DNA of 64,000 nt from Eubacterium sp. (GTDB lineage Bacteria > Bacillota > Clostridia > Lachnospirales > Lachnospiraceae): the NCBI GenBank assembly GCA_024684035.1, contig JAIKXQ010000005.1, positions 47,626 through 111,625 on the forward strand, written 5' to 3'. The notes beneath the pieces are model-generated. The model saw only the letters and a program-made list of their open reading frames with translations. It was not told the DNA's origin and made no database searches. This document shows, piece after piece, positions 1 to 8,050 of the stretch. A program made the translations under genes and the position numbers. The first letter of the stretch is position 1. The number at the start of each line of letters is the position of its first letter.

Positions 1-1
1 T

Positions 2-784
2 TACACAAACAGAGAGAACCTGGGCTACCGGCTGAACTTTCTTAGCGCTCTGAAGAACTGTACGGGGGAGATCCAGTTTCTCTGCGATCAGGATGACGTC
101 TGGGAGAGCAACAAGATTGAGGTTATGACGGAAATCCTGCAGAAACATCCGGAAATCTCGGTTCTTGCCTCGTCTTTTTCGCTGATTGACGGGAAAGGGG
201 ATTCCCTGGAACCTCCTCTTCGAAAAGGGTGGAGTAATCACAACTTCTATCACAGAGAAGTGGAAGACAATGCTCTGGTGCAGGTGGAGGCGGAAGAGTT
301 GATCTGGCACAATTTTTCACAGGGCTGCAGCGAGTGCTTCCGCTCGGATATCAGGGATGCATTCATACAGAAGTATACCGGTGAGATTCCCCATGACTGG
401 TTCCTGAATCTGCTCGGGGCTTCCTCGGGAAGTGTATGGTTCCTGAACAGAGAGCTGTTCCGGTACCGCCTGCATGAGGACAACAGTCTGGGAATGAAGG
501 TAAAGACGGACACGGCCGGGAAGATGCAGGGGAAATACCGGACGCTGGAGGCCAGGCAATCGCTGAATGTGATTGCCGAGTACAAAAGACTGGCGCCGGA
601 AAAGGCGGCTGCATCGGCTGTTTTCAAAGATGCGGAGACCTTTCTGGAATCCAATATTTCGAATATCGAGACGGGAAAATTTTTTGCTCTTCTCCGGCAG
701 GCCGGACAGAAAGAATACCGGCAGTTGAAATCGGGGAAGGCAATTCTTGCAGATATCGGTTTTTCTTTGAGGAATAGAAAATGA
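2..784 (+). CDS. GT2 glycosyltransferase, C-terminal part (5' end outside window)
   Basis: The reading frame is open from base 2, so the start lies upstream of the window. The visible 260 residues begin inside the nucleotide-sugar-binding half of a family 2 glycosyltransferase and contain the CDQDDVW motif typical of rhamnosyltransferase-like enzymes, where the Asp pair binds the metal and the sugar nucleotide. A C-terminal acceptor-side region follows (HDWFLNLLG). It probably adds a sugar to a surface polysaccharide at the cytoplasmic face of the membrane. The stop codon overlaps the next start as ATGA, so the next two genes are probably co-transcribed and translationally coupled. The family is clear; acceptor and donor are unknown. 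Confidence 0.85.
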   Translation, partial: YTNRENLGYRLNFLSALKNCTGEIQFLCDQDDVWESNKIEVMTEILQKHPEISVLASSFSLIDGKGDSLEPPLRKGWSNHNFYHREVEDNALVQVEAEELIWHNFSQGCSECFRSDIRDAFIQKYTGEIPHDWFLNLLGASSGSVWFLNRELFRYRLHEDNSLGMKVKTDTAGKMQGKYRTLEARQSLNVIAEYKRLAPEKAAASAVFKDAETFLESNISNIETGKFFALLRQAGQKEYRQLKSGKAILADIGFSLRNRK

Positions 785-1656
785 GAAGAAAAAAATGGAG
801 AAGGACGGTGCTTCTTCTGACGGGAGCACTGTTGGGGACATCTATGCTGACTGCCTGTCAGAAAGCTGACGGCAAGTCGGCGTTGACTGAGAAAAAAACG
901 GTGGAGGATGCGGAATTCCGGGATGAAGCGCCGTTGCAGTGGAGGGGAGAGGAACTGCGGGATGCCGTGGTGATCTGCCTTGTGAGACACGGACAGACGG
1001 TTGCGAACGCAGAGGAAATTCTGGCGGACGGGAGTATGGATTCGCCTCTCACCGACAAGGGAAAGGAGGACGCACTGCGTCTCGGAAAAGCCCTGGCAAA
1101 GGATGATTTCCGTTTTGATTTCTGCTATGCCAGCGGCCTTGGAAGAGCGATGCGGACGGCGGGACTGATTCTGAAAGGGGATCAGGACGAGCTGGTGCAT
1201 GCCGAGGCAAAGCACGGTCTCAATGATGTGCTGTTCGGCAAGGGAGCCGGACGCAAACTGGACGATGTTCTGGCCGAGTACGGAGAGAATGCCATCTCTG
1301 ACTATGCGTACTCTGTTCCCGGAGACGGCTATGTGTCTCCCATAGGCATAGAGGACAAACTTCACTTTGTCAGGAGATTTGACAGAGCCATGACGGAGGT
1401 GGCAGAGGAATCCCTGGAAAAAATGAAAAAACAGGGGACAGCTTCAAACCGGGGACCGCAGGTACTGGTGACAGCCCATTCATCGGCGGCCTACTGGCTG
1501 TCATGGAAATTTCCGTCTCTCGGGGCCGCAAACCTGGAGAATGTCAGCGCCAGTGTTCTTCTGTACCGGAACGGACAGTGGTATATCAGATATGTCAATG
1601 AGCTGGATTATGACCATCTGGCTTCAAAACTAACGGAGTTGTGGAAAAATATATGA
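781..1656 (+). CDS. Histidine phosphatase (phosphoglycerate-mutase-like) lipoprotein
   Basis: This 291-residue protein starts with a basic stretch, a hydrophobic segment and the lipobox LTAC (Cys about residue 26), so it should be a lipid-anchored extracytoplasmic protein. The mature part shows the histidine-phosphatase signature VRHGQT (His about 70 is the expected phosphorylated residue) and a distal catalytic His in TAHSSA (about 233). Family members remove phosphate from sugars, lipids or proteins; the substrate here cannot be told. Being exported is unusual compared with cytoplasmic GpmA-type mutases and suggests a role at the wall or on surface glycan. It has 4-nt ATGA overlaps with the genes on both sides. 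Confidence 0.82.
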   Translation: MRRKKWRRTVLLLTGALLGTSMLTACQKADGKSALTEKKTVEDAEFRDEAPLQWRGEELRDAVVICLVRHGQTVANAEEILADGSMDSPLTDKGKEDALRLGKALAKDDFRFDFCYASGLGRAMRTAGLILKGDQDELVHAEAKHGLNDVLFGKGAGRKLDDVLAEYGENAISDYAYSVPGDGYVSPIGIEDKLHFVRRFDRAMTEVAEESLEKMKKQGTASNRGPQVLVTAHSSAAYWLSWKFPSLGAANLENVSASVLLYRNGQWYIRYVNELDYDHLASKLTELWKNI

Positions 1657-3080
1657 AGAGAAGGGTAATCTTTTTTGCGGGGGTACTTCTGGCCGGGATG
1701 CTGGGAGGTGTTGGAGTGTTTCGTCTCTTTTCCTCCCCGCAGAACGTAGATGGAAAAGAAAAACCGGCGAGTGAGAGCAGTGCCATGTCTTTGTCGGCAG
1801 AGACGGGGACCTTGTCTGTCGATGAGGAAACTCAGGAACCGGTAGTGAAAAAACCGGAGAGTGTGCAGGTTTTCCGGCTGGGATTCGCCGGGAACGGCGA
1901 CCATTATTTTACGGCAGACCGCAGTGAGAAGGAACAGCTGGAAGAGCAGGGCTGGACCTATGAGGGGGTTGCTTTTGAAGCTCCGCTGGATTCATCTGTT
2001 CCGGTTCAGAAAATGAGGAATCCGGAAGACGGAAGTGTCAGATTTCTGGCGGATTTGAATCTGGTCAATGAATTGACCGCCAAGGGCTGGCAGAGTGAGG
2101 GAGTAGCCTGGTATTCTGACGAGGAGATGCAGGTGCCTGTTTACGCCGTCAGCAACGGGGATACCTGTCTCTACACCACGGGACAGGAGGAGGCGCAGGC
2201 CATGACTGCCCAGGGATGGACGGATAACGGAATCGTCTGGTACGCGAAGAAAGCCGGCGGCGGAGTGGCGGATACGGATACGGATCGGGATACGCGCACG
2301 TCTCTTTTGGGAGTGGATTTCTCCGATGTATACGATTATGCATTTGTCACCAAAACATACGGGGGAGCGGAAAAGTACAGAGGGGACGAATTCCGTACTC
2401 TGATATATTATATCTCCGAGGAACTTCCCCGTGGAAACCCCGGAAAAATGGGGCTGACAGCAGATCAGATCGCCAGGGCTCAGGAGCAACTGCCGAAGGA
2501 CGGGCTGATGAAATTCGGGGAACCCGGAATGAATGAGGTGGACGGTATCTGGTATCTCTTCGATGAGAGGGGAATATGGACCAATCACCTGGCAGGGCAG
2601 AATCTGGACGACTCCATGAATGCACAGCAGAAGGCGCTTGTGCAGACCTGTATCGACACGCCGTCTCCGGGACCCGGAATGTGCGCGATGTACGTATCTC
2701 AGGTGTGGTCGGCTCTCGGTTATGATTATCCTTACGGGGATGCGGTGGATATGTACAATAACTGGTGTACGACCGGTGATTATGCGGATCTGAGGGTCGG
2801 TATGATCGTGGCGGTGGCCACCCATCCGCACTCGGATGCGGGTCTCCAGTACGGACACATCGGATTTTACGTCGGAGATCATCACGTGATGGACAACGTG
2901 GGAGTGATCCGGACGGTGGATCTCAGTTCCTGGCTGGAGTATTACGGACCGACTTCTGCTCCGAAATGGGGCTGGACTTCGAATCAGTCCCTGATCGAGG
3001 GGCAGGATACAGCTGCTGCAGCACCCGAAACAGAGCAGGCCGGAGAAAATCCGGAGGACAGCGGAGCAACAGGGGTATAA
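1653..3080 (+). CDS. Exported cell-wall enzyme: DUF5648-like repeats plus CHAP/NlpC-like domain
   Basis: The chosen start is the ATG at 1653, which overlaps the previous stop; an in-frame GTG at 1641 would place the start almost on the SD. The 475-residue protein has an N-terminal signal anchor (about residues 5-27), a Ser/Glu-rich linker, and three repeats of about 40 residues (about 72-200) of the form R-L/V-x(5-9)-H-Y/F-T...E-L-x-x-x-G-W-x-x-E-G-hydrophobic-W/F. A short GVDFSDVYDY module follows at about 220, also present in the 14874-16721 protein. The C-terminal part has Cys at about 344 (GPGMCAMYVSQVW) and His at about 402 (YGHIGFY), the layout of a papain-like CHAP or NlpC/P60 amidase. 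It probably cleaves peptidoglycan or binds wall glycan. The repeats are known mostly from secreted lactobacterial and clostridial wall proteins. Confidence 0.78.
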   Translation: MKRRVIFFAGVLLAGMLGGVGVFRLFSSPQNVDGKEKPASESSAMSLSAETGTLSVDEETQEPVVKKPESVQVFRLGFAGNGDHYFTADRSEKEQLEEQGWTYEGVAFEAPLDSSVPVQKMRNPEDGSVRFLADLNLVNELTAKGWQSEGVAWYSDEEMQVPVYAVSNGDTCLYTTGQEEAQAMTAQGWTDNGIVWYAKKAGGGVADTDTDRDTRTSLLGVDFSDVYDYAFVTKTYGGAEKYRGDEFRTLIYYISEELPRGNPGKMGLTADQIARAQEQLPKDGLMKFGEPGMNEVDGIWYLFDERGIWTNHLAGQNLDDSMNAQQKALVQTCIDTPSPGPGMCAMYVSQVWSALGYDYPYGDAVDMYNNWCTTGDYADLRVGMIVAVATHPHSDAGLQYGHIGFYVGDHHVMDNVGVIRTVDLSSWLEYYGPTSAPKWGWTSNQSLIEGQDTAAAAPETEQAGENPEDSGATGV

Positions 3081-3090
3081 GAGCAGACAC

Positions 3091-3119
3091 TTGAATAAAA
3101 AGGTCGATTGCTTTATAAT
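3091..3119 (+). promoter_or_regulatory. Sigma-A-type promoter for rfbC
   Basis: TTGAAT (3091-3096), a 17-nt spacer, and a perfect TATAAT (3114-3119) lie 42 nt upstream of the rfbC start. The gene therefore has its own promoter and need not depend on the preceding operon. Confidence 0.75.
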
Positions 3120-3160
3120 GCATTTTCAGTGATTAACGTCAAAGACAAAGGAGATAAGCA

Positions 3161-3742
3161 ATGGGAAAAATCAATGTCACAAAAGACTGTAACGGCATAG
3201 AGGGACTGTATGTTATTGAGCCGTCTGTATTTGGCGACAATCGTGGATATTTCATGGAAACATATAATTATAATGATTTTGCAGCTGCAGGTATCGACTG
3301 CAAGTTCGTTCAGGATAACCAGAGTGCATCCAAGAAAGGTGTGCTTCGCGGACTGCATTTCCAGATCAATCATCCTCAGGACAAGCTTGTCCGTGTCATC
3401 GTCGGATCTGTATTTGATGTGGCTGTGGATCTTCGTCCGGGCAGCAAAACATTCGGCAAATGGTTTGGCGTGGAACTGACTGCAGAGAATAAGAAGCAGT
3501 TTTTCATTCCGAAGAATTTCGCTCACGGCTTCCTTGTTCTCTCTGATTATGCAGAATTCTGCTATAAGGTGACGGATTTCTATCATCCGAACGATGAGGG
3601 CGGAATTATGTGGAATGATCCGCAGGTGGGCGTAGAGTGGCCGATGCCGGAGGGCATGACTGCCGGGGATCTCATCCTCTCTGACAAGGATAAGGTCAAC
3701 TGGAGCTACGCGGAGTATCTGGAAAAGAGAACGAATCGATAA
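3161..3742 (+). CDS. rfbC: dTDP-4-dehydrorhamnose 3,5-epimerase
   Basis: This 193-residue protein matches the RmlC/RfbC cupin family in length and motifs: the start VIEPSVFGDNRGYFMETY, the catalytic-His loop VLRGLHFQ, VFDVAVDLR, and the FIPKNFAHGF strand. It epimerises dTDP-4-keto-6-deoxyglucose at C3 and C5 on the way to dTDP-L-rhamnose, in the cytoplasm. The partners rfbA, rfbB and rfbD are not in the window. The gene has its own promoter (3091-3119), SD GGAGA and a terminator at 3756, so it is likely monocistronic. It supplies donor sugar for the glycosyltransferases around it. Confidence 0.95.
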   Translation: MGKINVTKDCNGIEGLYVIEPSVFGDNRGYFMETYNYNDFAAAGIDCKFVQDNQSASKKGVLRGLHFQINHPQDKLVRVIVGSVFDVAVDLRPGSKTFGKWFGVELTAENKKQFFIPKNFAHGFLVLSDYAEFCYKVTDFYHPNDEGGIMWNDPQVGVEWPMPEGMTAGDLILSDKDKVNWSYAEYLEKRTNR

Positions 3743-3755
3743 GAGCTGTTGCAGA

Positions 3756-3787
3756 AAAACGACCGGAGGCATATGCCGGTCGTTTTC
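3756..3787 (+). terminator. Intrinsic terminator after rfbC
   Basis: An 11-bp perfect stem AAAACGACCGG / CCGGTCGTTTT (3756-3766 with 3776-3786) with a 9-nt loop; the T-run forms the end of the right arm. It separates rfbC from the exporter operon. Confidence 0.75.
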
Positions 3788-3817
3788 GAGTGATGTGACA
3801 GTCGGGGAGAACTTGCT

Positions 3818-5269
3818 ATGAAAAAGAAAAATGTCATCGTCCGTCTTCTCCTGGTCATTCTTGCCGTGGTTCTGAACTTCGGTATTGTGAAGATCAAACC
3901 GGATTATACGACGGAGCATATTGAAGTATGGATGACGGTGCGGGCGGATGAGGCTTTTGTCTCAAGTCTCTATTATCTGACGACCGGTGACAGGGCGAAA
4001 GCCGGCGTGAAGACAGAAAAGGAAATCTCAAAGAAAAGCTTCCTTAAAAAGCAGGTGGCACTTGCCTCCTATGACAAGCACGGAAAGAAGCTGGACATGG
4101 GATACGGGCTTCCTGTCGACACAAAGGATCTCTGTTGGAAACCGACAGACCGGAGCAATGTTGCGGTCACGCTGATGAGTCTGCAGATCCGGTGTCAGGG
4201 ACAGGTGATCGCGGATCTTCCGCTGGAAGAGAAGACTTTCCGGAAGCCGGAGGGCCTTGAGATGGAAAAGACCGGGGATGGTCTGACCTTCCGGGCCGTC
4301 AACAGAAACAATTCCGTGCTGCTTCCTGCCGTCGATGACGGAAAAGTAATGGAACAGCTGAAGAACACCGTGGATCCGAGGCAGATGCGGCTCAATATAG
4401 CGCTTCTGATTCTCACGGATCTTCTTTTCCTTCTCCTTCTTCTCAAACTTGAAAAGATTGTGGAGATTCCGATGGTAATTTTTAAAAACCGTTCATTGGT
4501 ATTCTCGCTCGGAAAAAACGACTTCAAGACAAAATTCGCGGGTTCCATGTTCGGTACGATCTGGGCCTTTGTACAGCCCATTGTTACGGTGCTTGTCTAC
4601 TGGTTCGTATTTGAGAAGGCCCTGCATGTAGGTACACAGTCCACAAAGGCCGGAATTGCGGTTCCGTACCTTCTCTGGCTTCTGGGTGGTCTTGTGCCCT
4701 GGTTTTTCTTCTCAGATGCCCTGAGCACGGGAACGAATGTTATGATGGATTACAGTTACCTCGTCAAGAAGGTGGTGTTCAATATCAGCTGCCTGCCGCT
4801 GGTCAAGGTGCTCTCCGCCTTTTTCGTTCACCTGTTTTTTATCGCTTTCACCGTCCTGATTTACGCGGTGCACGGATATTATCCGGAGCCGGGGATGCTG
4901 CAGTGCCTGTACTATACCTTCGGTATGGTTGTTCTGGCGTCGGGGCTGATCTACTTTACCAGTGCCCTCGTGGTCTTTTTCAGAGATCTGTCCCAGATTG
5001 TCAACATTGCGATCCAGGTGGGCGTGTGGTTCACGCCGATCATGTGGAATATTGACGCGATGAATATACAGGGACCGGTACTCCTGCTTCTGAAAATGAA
5101 TCCGATGTATTATGTAGTCATGGGCTACAGGGATTCTTTCATTAACCATGTCTGGTTCTGGGAGAGACCCATGGAGACAATTTATTTCTGGGTGATTACG
5201 CTGCTTTTGTTTGTATTCGGTACCCAGATCTTCCGCAGGCTGAGAATTCATTTTGCGGATGTGTTATAA
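3818..5269 (+). CDS. Polysaccharide ABC-exporter permease (Wzm-like) with added N-terminal domain
   Basis: The last 260 or so of 483 residues are an ABC-2 type polysaccharide permease: an amphipathic start (SLGKNDFKTKFAGS), then about six membrane spans with the typical PYLLWLLGGLVPWFF and WFTPIMWNI stretches. It should form the channel that exports an undecaprenyl-linked glycan with the Wzt ATPase encoded at 10258. Unusually, the family core is preceded by a membrane span (about 7-25), a roughly 165-residue polar domain that should face outside, and another span (about 193-212). Usual Wzm proteins are about 260 residues. The extra domain has no family I recognise. It heads a run of genes ending at 14241. 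Confidence 0.87.
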   Translation: MKKKNVIVRLLLVILAVVLNFGIVKIKPDYTTEHIEVWMTVRADEAFVSSLYYLTTGDRAKAGVKTEKEISKKSFLKKQVALASYDKHGKKLDMGYGLPVDTKDLCWKPTDRSNVAVTLMSLQIRCQGQVIADLPLEEKTFRKPEGLEMEKTGDGLTFRAVNRNNSVLLPAVDDGKVMEQLKNTVDPRQMRLNIALLILTDLLFLLLLLKLEKIVEIPMVIFKNRSLVFSLGKNDFKTKFAGSMFGTIWAFVQPIVTVLVYWFVFEKALHVGTQSTKAGIAVPYLLWLLGGLVPWFFFSDALSTGTNVMMDYSYLVKKVVFNISCLPLVKVLSAFFVHLFFIAFTVLIYAVHGYYPEPGMLQCLYYTFGMVVLASGLIYFTSALVVFFRDLSQIVNIAIQVGVWFTPIMWNIDAMNIQGPVLLLLKMNPMYYVVMGYRDSFINHVWFWERPMETIYFWVITLLLFVFGTQIFRRLRIHFADVL

Positions 5270-5274
5270 GAAAG

Positions 5275-5299
5275 AGGCTGCTGCATTTTGCAACAGCCT
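5275..5299 (+). terminator. Weak hairpin after the permease gene
   Basis: AGGCTG / CAGCCT arms extended by TGCA pairing over one mismatch, followed by only three Ts. It may attenuate transcription between the permease gene and the downstream glycan genes; it is a poor terminator. Confidence 0.35.
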
Positions 5300-5382
5300 G
5301 TTTCACGGTATAGGTAATTGTCCCGTAAACCCGCACCATAACGCGGCACGGGATGTGTATGAATGATCGGGAGGAGCGGCAC

Positions 5383-5568
5383 ATGAGGCTGAACCTTGAA
5401 AAAATCTACGAAAGAAAGAAACTGGAGACGTTGAATTCTGCGTTGCTGGAAATGGATGATATTCTTGATCCGGAAAAAATCGACATTGTTGAACTGGTCG
5501 AGTCTGTGCAGATGAAACTGGCAGAGTGCTGCCGCCAGAAGAGGGATCGAAAGAACGCAAATGACTGA
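5383..5568 (+). CDS. Small acidic/basic helical protein, unknown
   Basis: The start is set at 5383 because GGGAGGAG (5369-5376) lies six bases before it; an upstream in-frame ATG at 5353 has no such site. The 61-residue product is charged and predicted helical (EKIYERKKLETLNSAL, then IDIVELVESVQMKL), with no membrane span or signal. Its end overlaps the next gene by 8 nt, which supports real coupled translation within the glycan operon. I do not recognise a family. It could be a small accessory or regulatory subunit of the adjacent glycosyltransferase or exporter; that is inference from position only. Confidence 0.6.
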   Translation: MRLNLEKIYERKKLETLNSALLEMDDILDPEKIDIVELVESVQMKLAECCRQKRDRKNAND

Positions 5569-8050
5569 TGACCACAGAGGACTGAAAACCAGCAATGATG
5601 TAAATTACCAGATCTGGATGGATCTGTTTGAGAAGGATATCTATGTTCCCTGCGACTGCCCGGAGACAAACGGGACGGAGCCGGAGCTTACCCTGATCCT
5701 CCCGCTGGAAAACTCCGCGGAGGGATTGGAGGTTGCGGCGGCAGGCATTGCGGCGGCAGAGGAACAGACGGACAGAAGTTTTGAGCTTCTGGTGGTATCT
5801 TCCGGGGATGATCGGGCTGCCGGTCAGCTTAAGGAGCGTTTTTCCGGAGACCGTCTCAGGTATCTCTCCTGTCCGGAGGGGGGCAGAGCTGCCCTCATAA
5901 ACAGGGGAATTCAGGAAGCCGTCGGCAGGTTCTTTGCCGTACTCGAGCCGGGAGATCTCCTTGCACCCCATGCGGTGCGTGAGATCCGGAAAAAGATGAG
6001 AGAGAACAGAGGCTATGCCTTTGTCTATTCGGACGAAGACCGCCTCAGCCGGGACGGAAGCAACCGTTACCGGCCTTTCTTTAAGCCGGACTGGTCCCCG
6101 GATACGATGTTGTCTTTCGATTATACCGGACGGCTGTCCGTATTTGATACAGAGCTGGCGCGGAAAATCGGCGGCGTGAATACCGGCTTTCCGGGGGCGG
6201 AAATCTACGAGCTGACGCTTCGCCTTACGGAAGAAATCGAAGCTGACCGGATTGGACACATCAGTTCCGTGCTCTGCCATGTCTTTGACAGATTTGCACC
6301 ACTTCCTTCACAGGAAGCCGGTGATCCGGCGGTGGAGGCAAAGAGAAGGGCAAAGACAGCTGTCCTTGCAGGGCGTGGGAAAAAGATCCGTACGGAGTTT
6401 GTGGAGGATGCCGGACAATACAATGTGGTCTACGAGGTTGAAGGCGAGCCGCTGGTGAGTATCATCATTCCATCCAAGGATAATCTGGCGTACCTGAAAC
6501 CCTGTCTGGAATCCATCTTCAGGAAGTCCTCGTATTCCAATTATGAGATTGTCCTTGTGGACAACGGAAGCCGGGTTGAGACGAAAGAAGAGATTGACCG
6601 GTACATACAGGATAAGCCGGTGCGGTACATTTATCAGCCTATGATTTTTAATTTCTCCAGGATGTGCAACATCGGTGCTTCCCATGCAAAGGGCGAGTAT
6701 CTTCTGTTTCTCAATGATGATATCAGTATTCTTCAGAAGGACTGGATTGAGAGAATGCTGGGGCAGGCGCAGCAGGCGCACGCCGGAGCTGTGGGGGCAA
6801 AACTGGTATATCCCAGGTCCAATCAGATTCAGCACACAGGCGTTTTGAATATGAAGGACGGTCCGGCTCACGCCCTGGTGCTCTTCAGCGACGGCGCCCA
6901 GTATGCCTTCGGACGAAATGTGCTCTGTTATAATTATCTGGCTGTGACGGCGGCCTGTCTGATGACCGCCGCAGACAAGTTTCACGCGGTGGGTGGTTTC
7001 AATGAGGATATGACGGTGGCGTACAATGACACCGATCTCTGTTTTTCTCTTTATGAGAAGGGATGGTACAATGTGGTCCGCCCGGATGTGAAGCTGATTC
7101 ACTATGAGTCTGTGAGCAGAGGTTATGATGTAAATGATATGACGAAGTTTTTCCGTATGAATCAGGAGAGATGTCTTTTGAACCTGCGACATCCGTCCCT
7201 GGTAGAGCGGGATCCGTTCTTCAACAGGAACTACTCGGATTATCTTGTGGATTTCTCTCTCATGATTCACGATCCGGAAAAGCCCTGCCTCGAGGCCAGG
7301 ACACTGGACGGTGCTCCCGGCGAGATGCGCACGTTCAACATCGCCATCGACAGTCTGGATATGGGACAGACCTGTATTGTGTCCGGATGGACGTCTACGG
7401 GGGATTTTGAACTGGATGAAAAAGGAAAATTTTATCTTCTCCTGGAACTGGCCGGAGGTCATGTCACGGCTGTTCCGGTACACAAATTCCGAAGAGAGAG
7501 GATCCCCGGAGCTGTCTCGACGAATGTGGGCTTCATTGCCCGCTTTGACGCCAGTGTGCTGATCCGGAGAAGGGCCAGAATCGGAATGGCCTGTGTGCTT
7601 GGGGATACGAAATTCCATTGCTGGACAGACCGCCTGGCGCAGTGGGATTCCTTCAATTATTTCCGCCGTATGAAGGCGGAAGATGACGCATTGGATCATA
7701 TTCCGGAGGAACCCGTGCAGTACAGCCTTGACCGCTGTGTCATGGAGGGCGGAGCATTGATGATGCGCGGTTGGGCATTTACCGCCGGCAGACTCTACAA
7801 CAACGAGATAGCCCTTCGGATCTACATAAAAGATCCCTCCGGGCTCTCCTACTGCAATGTGAACCGGCAGGTGCGATTTGATGTCTGCAGGCTGTATAAC
7901 AAAGAGATGAATCTGCTGTACAGCGGGTTCGAAGCGGATTGTGCCCTGGCCGGAGACTGGAAGAAATCAGAGACAGAGCTCTGGCTGGTGGCTAGAAACT
8001 TAAGAAACGGAAAGGTGTGGAAACAGCGGGTAGAAACGGAGGTAGAGTAA
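5561..8050 (+). CDS. Two-domain GT2 glycosyltransferase with C-terminal beta-modules
   Basis: The 829-residue protein has two GT2 folds. The first (about 40-290) has a degenerate start (LTLILPLENSAEGLEV) but keeps YSDEDRL. The second (about 300-560) is canonical: VSIIIPSKDN, LVDNGS, FLNDDI, and the acceptor-side D-T-D-L motif (AYNDTDLCFSLYEKGW). The last 230 residues hold two related beta-rich modules, each with a GW motif (SGWTSTG about 605, RGWAFTAG about 735) and the second with NRQVRFDV...GFE. The same module pair stands at the N-terminus of the 11641-14241 protein. The enzyme probably polymerises part of the exported glycan on its lipid carrier at the cytoplasmic membrane. The first GT domain may be inactive or have a different donor. 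Confidence 0.85.
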   Translation: MTDDHRGLKTSNDVNYQIWMDLFEKDIYVPCDCPETNGTEPELTLILPLENSAEGLEVAAAGIAAAEEQTDRSFELLVVSSGDDRAAGQLKERFSGDRLRYLSCPEGGRAALINRGIQEAVGRFFAVLEPGDLLAPHAVREIRKKMRENRGYAFVYSDEDRLSRDGSNRYRPFFKPDWSPDTMLSFDYTGRLSVFDTELARKIGGVNTGFPGAEIYELTLRLTEEIEADRIGHISSVLCHVFDRFAPLPSQEAGDPAVEAKRRAKTAVLAGRGKKIRTEFVEDAGQYNVVYEVEGEPLVSIIIPSKDNLAYLKPCLESIFRKSSYSNYEIVLVDNGSRVETKEEIDRYIQDKPVRYIYQPMIFNFSRMCNIGASHAKGEYLLFLNDDISILQKDWIERMLGQAQQAHAGAVGAKLVYPRSNQIQHTGVLNMKDGPAHALVLFSDGAQYAFGRNVLCYNYLAVTAACLMTAADKFHAVGGFNEDMTVAYNDTDLCFSLYEKGWYNVVRPDVKLIHYESVSRGYDVNDMTKFFRMNQERCLLNLRHPSLVERDPFFNRNYSDYLVDFSLMIHDPEKPCLEARTLDGAPGEMRTFNIAIDSLDMGQTCIVSGWTSTGDFELDEKGKFYLLLELAGGHVTAVPVHKFRRERIPGAVSTNVGFIARFDASVLIRRRARIGMACVLGDTKFHCWTDRLAQWDSFNYFRRMKAEDDALDHIPEEPVQYSLDRCVMEGGALMMRGWAFTAGRLYNNEIALRIYIKDPSGLSYCNVNRQVRFDVCRLYNKEMNLLYSGFEADCALAGDWKKSETELWLVARNLRNGKVWKQRVETEVE

